Source of the DNA: Pseudomonas batumici
GTDB lineage: Bacteria > Pseudomonadota > Gammaproteobacteria > Pseudomonadales > Pseudomonadaceae
NCBI RefSeq assembly: GCF_000820515.1
Contig: NZ_JXDG01000053.1
Coordinates: 55,006 to 119,005, forward strand
Direction: 5' to 3'
DNA length: 64,000 nt
Shown: piece after piece, positions 36,692-46,223 of the stretch
Position numbering within the stretch: the stretch's first letter is position 1
Layout: each line of letters begins with the position of its first letter
Program-made: the position numbers and the translations under genes
Notes under the pieces: model-generated
What the model was told of the DNA's origin: nothing
The model's database searches: none
The model's input: only the letters and a program-made list of their open reading frames with translations

Positions 36692-38617
36692 ATGTGCGGA
36701 ATTGCGGGAGTTGTCGGGTGGAAGCAGGATCAGCAAGGCGCCGTTGCCGTTGGCAAGATGGTGGATGCGCTGATACATCGTGGGCCCGACGATGGAGCAG
36801 TTTGGTCAGATGCCGATAGTGGAGTGTCGCTGGGACACCGGCGGCTTTCGATCCTGGAGCTCTCGGTACACGGCAGTCAGCCGATGATTTCCGATGATGA
36901 GCGGTATATTATTGTTTTCAATGGTGAAATCTACAATTTTAATGAGTTGCGCGAGAAGTTGATTGCGTCAGGGTTGACGCGCGTCTGGCGCGGGCACTCT
37001 GATACAGAAGTGTTGCTTGCAGCGCTCGGTGTGTGGGGGGTACAAAAAACCCTTGAAAACCTGGTGGGTATGTTTGCTTTTGCGGTTTGGGATAAAGTTT
37101 CCAGAACGATTACATTGGCACGAGACAGAATGGGAGAGAAACCACTTTACTACGGTATTGTGGGCAACCGTTTTGTCTTCTCCTCCGAGTTGAAGGCGAT
37201 CAAGGCTGTATTTGGTAGCGATCTGCGAATTGATCGTCATGCGCTAGCCAAGTTTGTAAGATATGGTTACGTTCCGGCTCCGGAGTCCATCTATGAAGGC
37301 ATTAAAAAGTTGGCGCCGGCACACTATTTGAGTGTCGGCTCGTTTTCTAGTGTGCTGGAACCCGTTTCCTACTGGTCGTTACCGCCAGCTGGCGAGTTGA
37401 AACACGAGCTTTCGCAGGCCAGCGATAAGGAAGTTGTGGATGTTGTCGGTCAAAGATTGTCTGCTGCAGTAAAATCGCAAATGATCGCCGATGTTCCACT
37501 TGGTGCGTTTTTGTCCGGTGGTGTCGATTCAAGCTTGATAGTGTCGTTGATGCAATCACAAAGCTCTGCCAGTATCAACACGTACACGATCGGGTTTAAT
37601 GAGCCTGAGTTTGATGAAGCACCTTACGCCAAAGCTATTGCCAAGCACTTGGGGACTAACCATACCGAGTTTTATCTGCGTGCCGATGATGCTGTTTCAA
37701 TAATTCCGCACCTGCCGGAAATATACGACGAGCCATTTGCTGACTCCTCGCAAATACCTACAATCCTGGTTTCCAGGATGACAAAACAGCATGTGTCCGT
37801 TGCCCTGTCCGGTGATGGTGGTGATGAGCTTTTTGCCGGATATCCCCGTTATCAGATTACTGCCGGGCTATGGGAGCGTATAAAAAAGCTGCCGTTGCCT
37901 GCGCGCCAGGTCATGGCTTATTCACTTCGTTCGCTCTCTTCCAAAGGGTGGGACAACGTCTGTTCGATTCTGCCGGGCAGCCTTCGAACCAAAGTCAATG
38001 GTCGACGTATCTACAGAATGTCCGAGCTGTTGGGCTCTGAAAGTCTGGCGCAGATGTATACTGGTTTGATGTCTCAGTGGCAGTCGACCGACAATGTGGT
38101 GCTGGGTGTCGATGCTCAACGGCACGACGTAATTTCCTGGGGGGCGGCAGTGGATTACGTCGAGGAAATGCGTCGCTGGGACGTCTCTCAGTATTTGCCT
38201 GACGATTTGCTGGTTAAAGTGGATCGTGGTGCGATGAGCGCAAGCCTGGAAACCCGCGCTCCATTGCTTGATCATCGGGTTGCGGAACTCGCGTTTTCCT
38301 TGTCGTCAGACCAACTGATAAAAAATGGTGTGGGAAAGTGGCCGCTTCGCGAGCTTCTTAAGCGATATGTTCCTACTTCTTTTTTTGACAGGCCGAAGGC
38401 GGGGTTCTCTATCCCATTGGCTCAATGGTTGCGAGGACCGCTGAAGGAGTGGGCAGAGGACCTGTTAACGGAGGAACGGCTGAAGAGAGAGGGCTACTTC
38501 GATTCTCAAAAAATCCGCTCGGCATGGCTCCAGCATCAGAACGGAACATACGATCGCAGTCTTCATTTGTGGAATATTCTAATGTTCCAATCCTGGCTCG
38601 ATAAAAATAGCCACTAA
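36692..38617 (+). CDS. AsnB-type glutamine amidotransferase (WbpS-like)
   Basis: A 641-residue glutamine-dependent asparagine synthetase homologue. The N-terminal class II glutaminase has Cys2 exposed (MCGIAGVVGW), HRGPDDG and FNGEIYNF. The C-terminal synthetase has the PPi loop SGGVDSSL and SGDGGDELFAGYPRY. Inside an O-antigen cluster with a GalNAcA pathway, such enzymes (P. aeruginosa WbpS) are thought to amidate the uronic acid carboxylate to GalNAcAN. That role is inferred; true asparagine synthesis is possible. Confidence 0.85.
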   Translation: MCGIAGVVGWKQDQQGAVAVGKMVDALIHRGPDDGAVWSDADSGVSLGHRRLSILELSVHGSQPMISDDERYIIVFNGEIYNFNELREKLIASGLTRVWRGHSDTEVLLAALGVWGVQKTLENLVGMFAFAVWDKVSRTITLARDRMGEKPLYYGIVGNRFVFSSELKAIKAVFGSDLRIDRHALAKFVRYGYVPAPESIYEGIKKLAPAHYLSVGSFSSVLEPVSYWSLPPAGELKHELSQASDKEVVDVVGQRLSAAVKSQMIADVPLGAFLSGGVDSSLIVSLMQSQSSASINTYTIGFNEPEFDEAPYAKAIAKHLGTNHTEFYLRADDAVSIIPHLPEIYDEPFADSSQIPTILVSRMTKQHVSVALSGDGGDELFAGYPRYQITAGLWERIKKLPLPARQVMAYSLRSLSSKGWDNVCSILPGSLRTKVNGRRIYRMSELLGSESLAQMYTGLMSQWQSTDNVVLGVDAQRHDVISWGAAVDYVEEMRRWDVSQYLPDDLLVKVDRGAMSASLETRAPLLDHRVAELAFSLSSDQLIKNGVGKWPLRELLKRYVPTSFFDRPKAGFSIPLAQWLRGPLKEWAEDLLTEERLKREGYFDSQKIRSAWLQHQNGTYDRSLHLWNILMFQSWLDKNSH

Positions 38618-38641
38618 TTCAGATTGAGCAAAAGGTTTCCC

Positions 38642-39781
38642 ATGAAGATAGTTTTCAATGCGCTCTCTGCCCGTCTTGGTGGAGGTCAGACATATCTGAT
38701 TAATCTTTTTCAGTTCGTACCTGACAATGCAAATCTTGAGATTCTGGTTTTCGCCCCGGCGTCACTCAAACTGCCTGATCACCCGAGGATCAAACGGGTC
38801 GAACCGGCCTGGCCCACTGAAAACCCGATTGTGAGAGCCGTGTGGGAGCGGTGGGTGCTGCCCGGTATTTTGAAGGCTGAGAAAGCTGACGTATTGTTTT
38901 GTCCCGGCGGCGTAGTGGCGTCCTCTGCTCCAACAGGTTGCAAAGTTGCGACAATGTTTCGGAACATGATTCCATTTGATTTGCGAGTACGCAAAAGTAT
39001 TCCACTTGGATTGCAGCGCCTGCGAAATTGGTTGTTGAATCGTATTATGCTCAAGAGCATGCGGGAAGCGGATCTGACGATATTCATCTCAAATTATGCG
39101 CGAAGTGTCATTGAGTCACTGACCAATATCAAGAATCCAGTTACGATTCCTCACGGAATCGGCTCGGTATTCAGGACACATGGCGATTCTGCTGTTCTTC
39201 GGCCGGATTTTTTACCCGCTGGAGAATATGTTTTATACGTGTCGCGATTTGATGTTTACAAGCATCATTATGAAGTGGTTAGTGCTTATGCGGAACTGCC
39301 AAAGGAACTTCGCGAAAAATTTCCATTGGTTCTTGTGGGCGAAACAAACCTGCCGGAGGCCGATCGAGTCAAGTCTCTAATTGCAACGCTAGGCCTTGAA
39401 GGCCAAGTACTGTTATTGGGCGCTATTCCCTATCAGATGCTTCCTCCACTTTATCATCACGCCTATCTAAATCTTTTTGCCTCATCGTGTGAAAACTGCC
39501 CTAATATTCTTCTCGAAGCGCTCGCTTCCGGAAGACCGATGATTTGCTCCAACGTAATGCCGATGCCGGAATTTGGAGCTGATGCAGCACTGTATTTTTC
39601 TCCGTTTGATTCAAAAGACATAAAAAGTGTGCTGTCTGAGGCGCTGACAAGCCCTGATACTTTGAAGGCGTTGTCCGTTGCGGCGGTGACGCAGAGCGAT
39701 AAGTTTGACTGGGAAAAAACTTCAAAAAAAACATGGTCAGAGTTGCTGGCGTTGGCCGTGAGTCCCAAAAAAGGTGTTTGA
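38642..39781 (+). CDS. Glycosyltransferase family 4 (O-unit)
   Basis: A 379-residue GT-B enzyme with N-terminal NALSARLGGGQTYLINLF (acceptor domain) and C-terminal ASSCENCPNILLEALASGRPMICS, the EX7E-type nucleotide-sugar site. It is cytosolic or peripheral. One of two GT4 enzymes that should extend the WbpL-initiated lipid intermediate; donor unknown, with GalNAcA(N) or the L-sugar as options. ATG 38642 has AAGG six nt upstream; the TTG at 38624 is less likely. Confidence 0.83.
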   Translation: MKIVFNALSARLGGGQTYLINLFQFVPDNANLEILVFAPASLKLPDHPRIKRVEPAWPTENPIVRAVWERWVLPGILKAEKADVLFCPGGVVASSAPTGCKVATMFRNMIPFDLRVRKSIPLGLQRLRNWLLNRIMLKSMREADLTIFISNYARSVIESLTNIKNPVTIPHGIGSVFRTHGDSAVLRPDFLPAGEYVLYVSRFDVYKHHYEVVSAYAELPKELREKFPLVLVGETNLPEADRVKSLIATLGLEGQVLLLGAIPYQMLPPLYHHAYLNLFASSCENCPNILLEALASGRPMICSNVMPMPEFGADAALYFSPFDSKDIKSVLSEALTSPDTLKALSVAAVTQSDKFDWEKTSKKTWSELLALAVSPKKGV

Positions 39782-39784
39782 TAA

Positions 39785-41029
39785 ATGAAGGTTCTTGTGG
39801 TGTCGCAATATTTTTGGCCAGAGTCTTTTATTATCAATGACCTGGTTAAAACTTTATCTGCCCAAGGCCACGTTGTAAAAATTCTTACCGGAAAGCCAAA
39901 CTACCCGGATGGTGTAGTCTTTAATGGCTACAGTGCCTCCGGCACTCAGGAAGAAAAGTTCGAGTCCTCTGTCAGTGTTTTCCGTGCACCGCTCAGACCT
40001 CGTGGTACTTCTGGTGCAAAAAACCTCATATTGAACTATTTGTCATTTATCTTGAATGGCTTGAAGCACTACCCAGGCGCAGTGAAAGGGGATGCCTATG
40101 ATGCGATTTTTGTGTTTGCTCCATCTCCAATTACCTCGGTTATTCCGGCGATTTACTTGAAGTGGAAACTCAAAAGCCATCTGGTTGTATGGGTCCAGGA
40201 TCTCTGGCCAGAGAGCTTGAGTGCGACCGGGTTCATCAAGAACAAGGCAATATTGCGCGTTGTAGGCTGGCTGGTGAAAGGTATTTACGCCTTCGTCGAT
40301 ACGCTGCTTGTTCAATCGAGGGCGTTTCAAGGCCCGGTTGCCCGTTATTCCGATCCTGGCAAAGTTGTGTATTATCCCAACTCCTATCAGGACGCACCGC
40401 CGAGTGTCGAGGAGACCCGGATTTCCGAAGCCTTGCTCGCGGAACTTGACAATCATTTCTGTCTTGTTTTTGCCGGAAACCTGGGGACCGCACAATCGGT
40501 CGAGACCCTCGTTGAGGTAGCTGATAAGCTTCGCCATTTGTCGCAGGTCAGGATTGTACTGGTCGGTAGCGGCAGCATGTTGAGCTGGATCGAAAGCCAG
40601 AAGAAATCCCGCGGTTTGGACAACCTTATTCTTGCCGGACGCTTTGCGGCCACTGAAATGCCGCATTTTTTCAGTCGTGCGCAGGGATTGTTGGTGACGT
40701 TGAAGCAGGATGAGGCATTCTCCTATACCATCCCCAGTAAAGTCCAGGCTTACTTGGCAGCGGGGAGGCCGATTGTCGCCGCGCTGGATGGCGAGGGTAC
40801 GCGTGTCATCCTGGAGGCCGGAGCCGGTTTGACCACTGCGGCGCAAGACGCCGAAGGAATGGCCCGCTGCATCGAGCAACTTTTTCACATGACTTCGGAT
40901 GAACGGGAGTCGTTGGGACGGGCAGGTCGGGCGTACTACCTGGAGCATTTCGAAATGAAGCGGCAAAGCCAGCGTCTGGTCGAAATCCTCAGTAGCAGGA
41001 TCAATGAATTGAAAGGTAGCTCAAAATGA
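39785..41029 (+). CDS. Glycosyltransferase family 4 (WbuB/WbjE-like)
   Basis: A 414-residue GT-B enzyme. The N-terminus VVSQYFWPESFIINDLVKTL and VVWVQDLWPESL match WbuB/WbjE-type transferases, which add L-FucNAc or related L-sugars. The donor site region is SYTIPSKVQAYLAAGRPIVAALDGEG. It directly precedes the three-gene L-sugar pathway and overlaps the reductase gene by 4 nt (ATGA), suggesting it uses that sugar. This donor link is inferred from context. Confidence 0.84.
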   Translation: MKVLVVSQYFWPESFIINDLVKTLSAQGHVVKILTGKPNYPDGVVFNGYSASGTQEEKFESSVSVFRAPLRPRGTSGAKNLILNYLSFILNGLKHYPGAVKGDAYDAIFVFAPSPITSVIPAIYLKWKLKSHLVVWVQDLWPESLSATGFIKNKAILRVVGWLVKGIYAFVDTLLVQSRAFQGPVARYSDPGKVVYYPNSYQDAPPSVEETRISEALLAELDNHFCLVFAGNLGTAQSVETLVEVADKLRHLSQVRIVLVGSGSMLSWIESQKKSRGLDNLILAGRFAATEMPHFFSRAQGLLVTLKQDEAFSYTIPSKVQAYLAAGRPIVAALDGEGTRVILEAGAGLTTAAQDAEGMARCIEQLFHMTSDERESLGRAGRAYYLEHFEMKRQSQRLVEILSSRINELKGSSK

Positions 41030-41883
41030 AAGTTCTTGTGTTAGGGGTCACCGGAATGCTGGGTAGCACGGTGTTCAGGCAATTCCATGGAAACCCGCAC
41101 TTCGAGGTGTGGGGCACTTTGCGCAATCCGGGTGGCGCAAGATACTTTTCTGAGGACATGCACGGTTCGTTGATCAGCAATGTCGACGTGCTTGACCAGG
41201 ACTCGCTGGTTTCGGTGCTGGCACGGGTCAAGCCGAATGTCGTCGTCAACTGCGTCGGGCTCATCAAGCAATTGTCTGACGCTAAGGACCCCCTTTCCGC
41301 ACTACCTATCAATGCCATGTTGCCGCATCGCATCGCCAAGTTGTGCGCGTTGTCCGGTTCCCGCTTGATTCATATCAGCACCGATTGTGTGTTTTCTGGC
41401 CGCAAAGGCATGTACACCGAGGAGGATATGTCCGATGCAGAGGACCTCTACGGTAAGTCCAAGTACATTGGTGAGCTTCACTCGGACCTGAATGCTATCA
41501 CGCTGCGAACCTCCATCATTGGTCACGAACTGGGGAGCCAGTATTCGCTGGTGGACTGGTTCCTGTCTCAGGACGGGGCGGTCAAGGGTTATGAGAAAGC
41601 CATTTTTTCGGGGCTTCCTACCGTAGAGCTGGCACGCGTCATTCGCGACTACGTGATCCCGAATCCGCAGCTCAACGGCCTGTATCATGTTTCGGTGGCA
41701 CCAATTGACAAGCTGTCTCTTCTGAAGCTGATAGCGGAAGTTTACGAAAAGAAAATCGATATCATCGCGGATAGTCAAGTGTCTATAGATCGCTCACTGA
41801 ACTCGTCGAAATTTCAGGCAGCAACCGGTTACGTTCCACCTTCGTGGTTGGAATTGGTTAAATCGATGCGCGCGTTGCGTTGA
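41026..41883 (+). CDS. RmlD-like reductase of UDP-2-acetamido-L-sugar synthesis
   Basis: A 285-residue SDR like dTDP-4-dehydrorhamnose reductase: VLGVTGMLGSTVF, NCVGLIKQ, HISTDCVFSGRKG and the YxxxK pair in YGKSKYIGE. Between a WbuB-like transferase and FnlA/FnlC-type genes, two roles compete. WbjC/FnlB of the L-FucNAc route is about 370 residues with a C-terminal cupin domain, which is missing here. WbvR of the L-QuiNAc/L-RhaNAc route is a short RmlD homologue like this one. I therefore favour UDP-L-RhaNAc/L-QuiNAc synthesis. Confidence 0.75.
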   Translation: MKVLVLGVTGMLGSTVFRQFHGNPHFEVWGTLRNPGGARYFSEDMHGSLISNVDVLDQDSLVSVLARVKPNVVVNCVGLIKQLSDAKDPLSALPINAMLPHRIAKLCALSGSRLIHISTDCVFSGRKGMYTEEDMSDAEDLYGKSKYIGELHSDLNAITLRTSIIGHELGSQYSLVDWFLSQDGAVKGYEKAIFSGLPTVELARVIRDYVIPNPQLNGLYHVSVAPIDKLSLLKLIAEVYEKKIDIIADSQVSIDRSLNSSKFQAATGYVPPSWLELVKSMRALR

Positions 41884-41916
41884 TCATTAAATTCAATAAA
41901 ATTTTGGAAGGTAATT

Positions 41917-42927
41917 ATGTTCGATAATAAGGTTTTGATGATCACCGGTGGCACAGGCTCGTTTGGCCACACGGTGTTGAAGCGTTTTCTGGATACCGAT
42001 GTAAAAGAAATTCGCGTATTCAGTCGTGACGAAAAAAAGCAGGAAGACATGCGCATTGCTTTGTCGAATGACAAAGTGAAGTTCTATATCGGTGACGTAC
42101 GTGATCGCGATAGCCTCGATCAGGCTATGGTGGGGGTGGATTACATTTTCCACGCCGCAGCGCTGAAACAGGTGCCTTCCTGCGAGTTTTACCCGATGGA
42201 GGCCGTGCGTACCAACGTCATGGGTACCGAAAACGTGTTGAATGCAGCCATTGCTTCGGGTGTGCAACGTGTTGTTGTACTGAGTACCGACAAGGCTGTT
42301 TACCCGATCAATGCCATGGGTATTTCCAAAGCCATGGCCGAGAAGCTGATGGTTGCCAAATCGCGGATGATTCCGGCGACGGGCCCGGTGATTTGCGCAA
42401 CCCGCTACGGTAACGTCATGGCATCGCGCGGCTCGGTGATCCCGTTGTTCATCAATCAGCTGCAGAATGGCGAACCGCTGACCGTCACCGACCCGAACAT
42501 GACACGTTTCCTGATGTCGCTCGAGGATTCTGTTGACCTGGTTCTGCATGCGTTCGAGCATGCCGAGCAAGGCGATATTTTCGTCCAGAAAGCACCTGCC
42601 TCGACAGTGGCGGACCTGGCGCAAGCGCTCAAAGAGCTGTTTGCTCGCGACAACGCCGTCAAGATCATCGGTACTCGCCACGGCGAAAAGCTTTACGAGT
42701 CGCTGATCTCCCGTGAAGAAATGGCCAAAGCCGAGGACATGGGGCGCTACTACCGTATTCCTTCGGATAATCGCGACCTTAACTACAAGAAGTTTTTTGT
42801 TGAAGGTGAACAAGAGATATCCGATCTCGACGACTACACCTCCCACAATACAGAACGCCTCGATGTAGAAGGCGTGAAGAAAGTTCTGTTGAATCTGGAT
42901 TACATTCAGGAGCAACTTGATGCTTAA
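41917..42927 (+). CDS. wbjB: UDP-GlcNAc 4,6-dehydratase/5-epimerase (WbjB/FnlA family)
   Basis: A 336-residue extended SDR: ITGGTGSFGHTVLKRFL, FHAAALKQVPSCEF, and STDKAVYPINAMGISKAMAE, where Met replaces the usual catalytic Tyr (Ser-Met-Lys triad). The family dehydrates UDP-GlcNAc and epimerises C5 to the L-arabino-hexulose intermediate. It feeds the flanking reductase and 2-epimerase. WbvB of the L-QuiNAc route is a close relative, so wbjB denotes the family, not proof of L-FucNAc. Confidence 0.87.
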   Translation: MFDNKVLMITGGTGSFGHTVLKRFLDTDVKEIRVFSRDEKKQEDMRIALSNDKVKFYIGDVRDRDSLDQAMVGVDYIFHAAALKQVPSCEFYPMEAVRTNVMGTENVLNAAIASGVQRVVVLSTDKAVYPINAMGISKAMAEKLMVAKSRMIPATGPVICATRYGNVMASRGSVIPLFINQLQNGEPLTVTDPNMTRFLMSLEDSVDLVLHAFEHAEQGDIFVQKAPASTVADLAQALKELFARDNAVKIIGTRHGEKLYESLISREEMAKAEDMGRYYRIPSDNRDLNYKKFFVEGEQEISDLDDYTSHNTERLDVEGVKKVLLNLDYIQEQLDA

Positions 42928-44047
42928 GGTCATGACGCTGGTTGGTACGCGACCAGAACTTATCAAGATGAGTCGCGTCATTGCCGAGCTCGATAAGCAG
43001 GTTAATCACGTGCTGGTTCACTCGGGTCAAAACTACGACTTCGAATTGAATCAGGTGTTTTTCGATGATCTCGAAATCCGTAAGCCTGATTACTTCCTGG
43101 GTGCCGCCGGCGATACCGCCGCCAAGACCATCGCCGAAGTGATTTCGAAGGCGGATGAAGTATTTGAGGCCGAAAAGCCTGATGCGCTTCTGCTCTACGG
43201 CGATACCAATACCTGTCTGGCCGTCATTGCCGCCAAGCGCCGCAAGATTCCGGTGTTCCACATGGAGGCCGGCAACCGTTGTTTTGATCAGCGCGTCCCT
43301 GAAGAACTGAATCGCAAGGTGCTCGATCACCTCAGCGATATCAATATGGTCCTGACCGAGCATGCCCGGCGTTACCTGATCGCTGAAGGGATTCGTCCTG
43401 AAACCATCATCAAGACCGGATCGCACATGGAAGAGGTGCTCGACTATTACATGCCGAAGATCCTCACTTCCGACGTGCTGGCGCGAGAAGGCCTGGAGCA
43501 GGACAAGTTCTTCATCATCAGCGCTCACCGTGAGGAAAACGTCGATACGCCGGACAACCTTCGCGACTTGCTCAACACGCTGCGAGCCCTGGCGGACAAG
43601 TACCAGTACCCGATTGTCGTTTCCACGCACCCTCGTACCCGCAAGCGTCTGGAAGCGATAGGTGAATCGCTGGATCACCCTCTGATTCGCTTCTCGAAGC
43701 CATTCGGTCTGCTCGACTACATCAAGTTGCAGATGTCGGCATTCTGCGTGCTGTCCGATAGCGGCACCATCACCGAGGAAGCCTCTCTTCTGAACTTGCC
43801 TGCCATTACCATTCGTAATGCGCACGAGCGTCCGGAGGGGATGGATGAAGGCACCCTGATCATGAGCGGCCTGAAAGTGGAGGGCGTTCTGGATGCCGTT
43901 CGTGTGGTGACCAGCCAGCATGATCGTACCCGGCGCGTTATCCCGGTCGTGAGGGATTACCAGGCAGGTCCTGTGTCGAAGCAGGTAGTTCGGGTCGTGT
44001 TGAGTTACACCGACTACATCAATCGTACTGTCTGGTCGAAATCCTGA
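42920..44047 (+). CDS. wbjD: Non-hydrolysing UDP-HexNAc 2-epimerase (WbjD/WecB family)
   Basis: A 375-residue WecB-type epimerase: GTRPELIKMSRVI, LLYGDTNTCLAVIAAKR, EAGNRCFDQRVPEELNR, SAHREENVD and SDSGTITEEAS. Last in a WbjB-reductase-epimerase trio, it should invert C2 of the UDP-L-sugar (L-RhaNAc to L-QuiNAc, or L-PneNAc to L-FucNAc) rather than make ManNAc. ATG 42920 follows CAGGAG by 7 nt and overlaps the dehydratase by 8 nt. Confidence 0.86.
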   Translation: MLKVMTLVGTRPELIKMSRVIAELDKQVNHVLVHSGQNYDFELNQVFFDDLEIRKPDYFLGAAGDTAAKTIAEVISKADEVFEAEKPDALLLYGDTNTCLAVIAAKRRKIPVFHMEAGNRCFDQRVPEELNRKVLDHLSDINMVLTEHARRYLIAEGIRPETIIKTGSHMEEVLDYYMPKILTSDVLAREGLEQDKFFIISAHREENVDTPDNLRDLLNTLRALADKYQYPIVVSTHPRTRKRLEAIGESLDHPLIRFSKPFGLLDYIKLQMSAFCVLSDSGTITEEASLLNLPAITIRNAHERPEGMDEGTLIMSGLKVEGVLDAVRVVTSQHDRTRRVIPVVRDYQAGPVSKQVVRVVLSYTDYINRTVWSKS

Positions 44048-44067
44048 GTGTCGTCGAGGTTTGAAAA

Positions 44068-45030
44068 ATGCGTGTTTTATTGACAGGCGCTACGGGTTTC
44101 GTTGGTCGCGCGGTATTGGGTCGTCTGGCGGCTTCTGACGATCTGGAGCCGGTGGCAGCGATTCGTGGGCACGCCTTGCCTGACTGTCCATCGCGCGTTA
44201 CTACCGTTCGAACCGCCGGGCTCAGTGCTGATACCGATTGGTCGCAGGCGCTGGATCAAGTGCAGGTTGTCATTCATGGCGCGGCACGCGTTCACGTCAT
44301 GAATGACACCGAAACCGATCCGCTGGAGGCGTTTCGCAAGGTGAATGTCGAAGGCACGCTCAGCCTCGCTCGGCAAGCAGCCTCGTTGGGTGTTCGTCGC
44401 TTTGTGTTCATCAGTTCGATCAAGGTGAATGGCGAAGGTACGCCGCTCAATCAGCCTTACTTCGCCGACGCGACTCCCGCGCCTGGGGATCCGTATGGCA
44501 TTTCGAAAATGGAGGCCGAGCAGGGGTTGCGCGAAATTGCGAGCGTCTCCGGGATGGAGGTGGTGATCATCCGTCCGGTGCTGGTTTACGGCCCGGGTGT
44601 GAGAGCCAACTTTCTGAACATGATGCGTTGGCTGGACAAGGGCATACCCTTGCCATTCGGGGCTATCCATAATCGGCGTAGCCTGGTCGCGCTCGAAAAT
44701 CTTTCGGACTTGATCGTGACCTGCATCCGTCATCCGGCCGCCGCCAATCAGACTTTCCTCGTCAGTGATGGGGAGGACCTGTCCACGACGCAATTGTTGA
44801 CGCGGATGGCACAGGCATTGGGTAAGCCTGCACGCTTGTTGCCTGTGCCGAGCGTGTTGCTTGAGCGGGGGGCGCAGCTTCTGGGCAAGCAGGCTTTGTC
44901 GCAACGGCTGTGCGGCTCGTTGCAGGTCGATATAAGCAAAACTCGAGAATTGTTGGGCTGGACTCCTCCAGTCAGCGTCGATGAGGCGCTTGTTTCGGCT
45001 GCCAACTACTACAAGGAAAGGCAGCGCTAA
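44068..45030 (+). CDS. wbpV: UDP-4-keto-6-deoxy-HexNAc reductase (WbpV-like)
   Basis: A 320-residue SDR: LLTGATGFVGRAVLGRL, VIHGAARVHVM, FISSIKVNGEGT, YGISKMEAEQ (Tyr-x3-Lys). In Pseudomonas WbpV reduces the WbpM product to UDP-D-QuiNAc (a D-FucNAc-forming variant exists), supplying WbpL. The position immediately before wbpL-wbpM is the standard one. The 4-epimer outcome cannot be read from the sequence. Confidence 0.85.
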   Translation: MRVLLTGATGFVGRAVLGRLAASDDLEPVAAIRGHALPDCPSRVTTVRTAGLSADTDWSQALDQVQVVIHGAARVHVMNDTETDPLEAFRKVNVEGTLSLARQAASLGVRRFVFISSIKVNGEGTPLNQPYFADATPAPGDPYGISKMEAEQGLREIASVSGMEVVIIRPVLVYGPGVRANFLNMMRWLDKGIPLPFGAIHNRRSLVALENLSDLIVTCIRHPAAANQTFLVSDGEDLSTTQLLTRMAQALGKPARLLPVPSVLLERGAQLLGKQALSQRLCGSLQVDISKTRELLGWTPPVSVDEALVSAANYYKERQR

Positions 45031-45094
45031 GCTGGCTTATGACAGTGCCGGTTCAATTGCAGAGTTGGTTTTGGCTGTTTCAGGAAGTTGACCT

Positions 45095-46120
45095 TTGAAC
45101 ACAATATGGTTGTTGGCGTTGGTGCTGGGTGTTTCATTCTTGGGCACAGGTGCATTGCGCAAATACGCGTTGGCACGCAGCTTGATCGATATTCCTAATG
45201 CGCGTAGTTCACATTCGGTCCCGACCCCTCGGGGTGGTGGTGTGGCTATCGTCCTGAGTTTTCTGATTGCGCTGCCTGTCCTGGCCTGGACAGATGCCGT
45301 CGCCTGGCCGATGGCGCTGGCTCTGCTGGGGGCAGGCGGCTGGATCGCGATCGTTGGTTTTCTCGACGACCATGGGCATATTGCCGCGCGTTGGCGCCTG
45401 CTTGCGCATTTCGCGGGTGCCATCTGGGCCTTGTTCTGGATGGGGGGGATGGCGCCGGTCAATCTGTTCGGTCACGAGTTCAGTCTCGGCTGGTTCGGTT
45501 ATGTCATCGCAGCGTTCTATCTGGTCTGGATGCTCAACCTCTACAACTTCATGGATGGCATTGATGGCTTGGCCAGCGTCGAGGCGATTTGTGCCTGTGC
45601 CGGTGCTTGCCTGGTCTACTGGATTGAAGGCCACACCAGTCTTGCAATTGCTCCGCTGGTGCTGGCGATGGCTGTATTGGGTTTCCTTGTCTGGAATTTC
45701 CCGCCAGCGAAGATTTTCATGGGCGATGCCGGCAGTGGTTTTCTGGGCATCGTATTGGCGGTGATGTCGCTGTATGCGGCATGGACGAATCCACTGTTTC
45801 TCTGGGCCTGGCTCATTTTGTTGGGCGTCTTTATTGTGGATGCCACCTTTACCCTCATTCGTCGGCTATTGCGAGGGGACAAGGTCTATGAGGCCCATCG
45901 CAGTCATGGATACCAGTATGCTTCACGAAAATATGGCAGCCATCGGGCAGTCACGCTGGCAATAGCGGCGATCAATTTGTTGTGGTTAGTACCCGTGGCT
46001 ATATTGGTCGTCATGCAATATCTCGATGGCGTGGCAGGATTGCTCCTGGCCTACGTGCCTCTGGTCTTGCTGGCTTTCAAGTTTCACGCGGGCGAGTTGG
46101 AAATCGCTGGCAAGGCGTGA
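45095..46120 (+). CDS. wbpL: Initiating undecaprenyl-phosphate HexNAc-1-P transferase WbpL
   Basis: A 341-residue polytopic enzyme (about ten helices) of the WecA/MraY superfamily. It has RSSHSVPTPRGGG, FLDDHGHIAARWRLLAH, NLYNFMDGIDGLAS and the metal site IFMGDAGSGFL. It loads D-QuiNAc or D-FucNAc-1-P on undecaprenyl phosphate to start O-unit assembly. The only suitable start is TTG 45095, with AGGAAG 7 nt upstream. A degraded second copy lies at 56.6 kb. Confidence 0.9.
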   Translation: MNTIWLLALVLGVSFLGTGALRKYALARSLIDIPNARSSHSVPTPRGGGVAIVLSFLIALPVLAWTDAVAWPMALALLGAGGWIAIVGFLDDHGHIAARWRLLAHFAGAIWALFWMGGMAPVNLFGHEFSLGWFGYVIAAFYLVWMLNLYNFMDGIDGLASVEAICACAGACLVYWIEGHTSLAIAPLVLAMAVLGFLVWNFPPAKIFMGDAGSGFLGIVLAVMSLYAAWTNPLFLWAWLILLGVFIVDATFTLIRRLLRGDKVYEAHRSHGYQYASRKYGSHRAVTLAIAAINLLWLVPVAILVVMQYLDGVAGLLLAYVPLVLLAFKFHAGELEIAGKA

Positions 46121-46223
46121 TGGACACATTGGTTTTTGAGTATTGCTTTGTCGGTAAATGAGCTACCAAAAGCTGTAGTTGCTGTATCAATGCTAGTAGC
46201 TTCTAGAGGTGTTTAGAGGGGTT

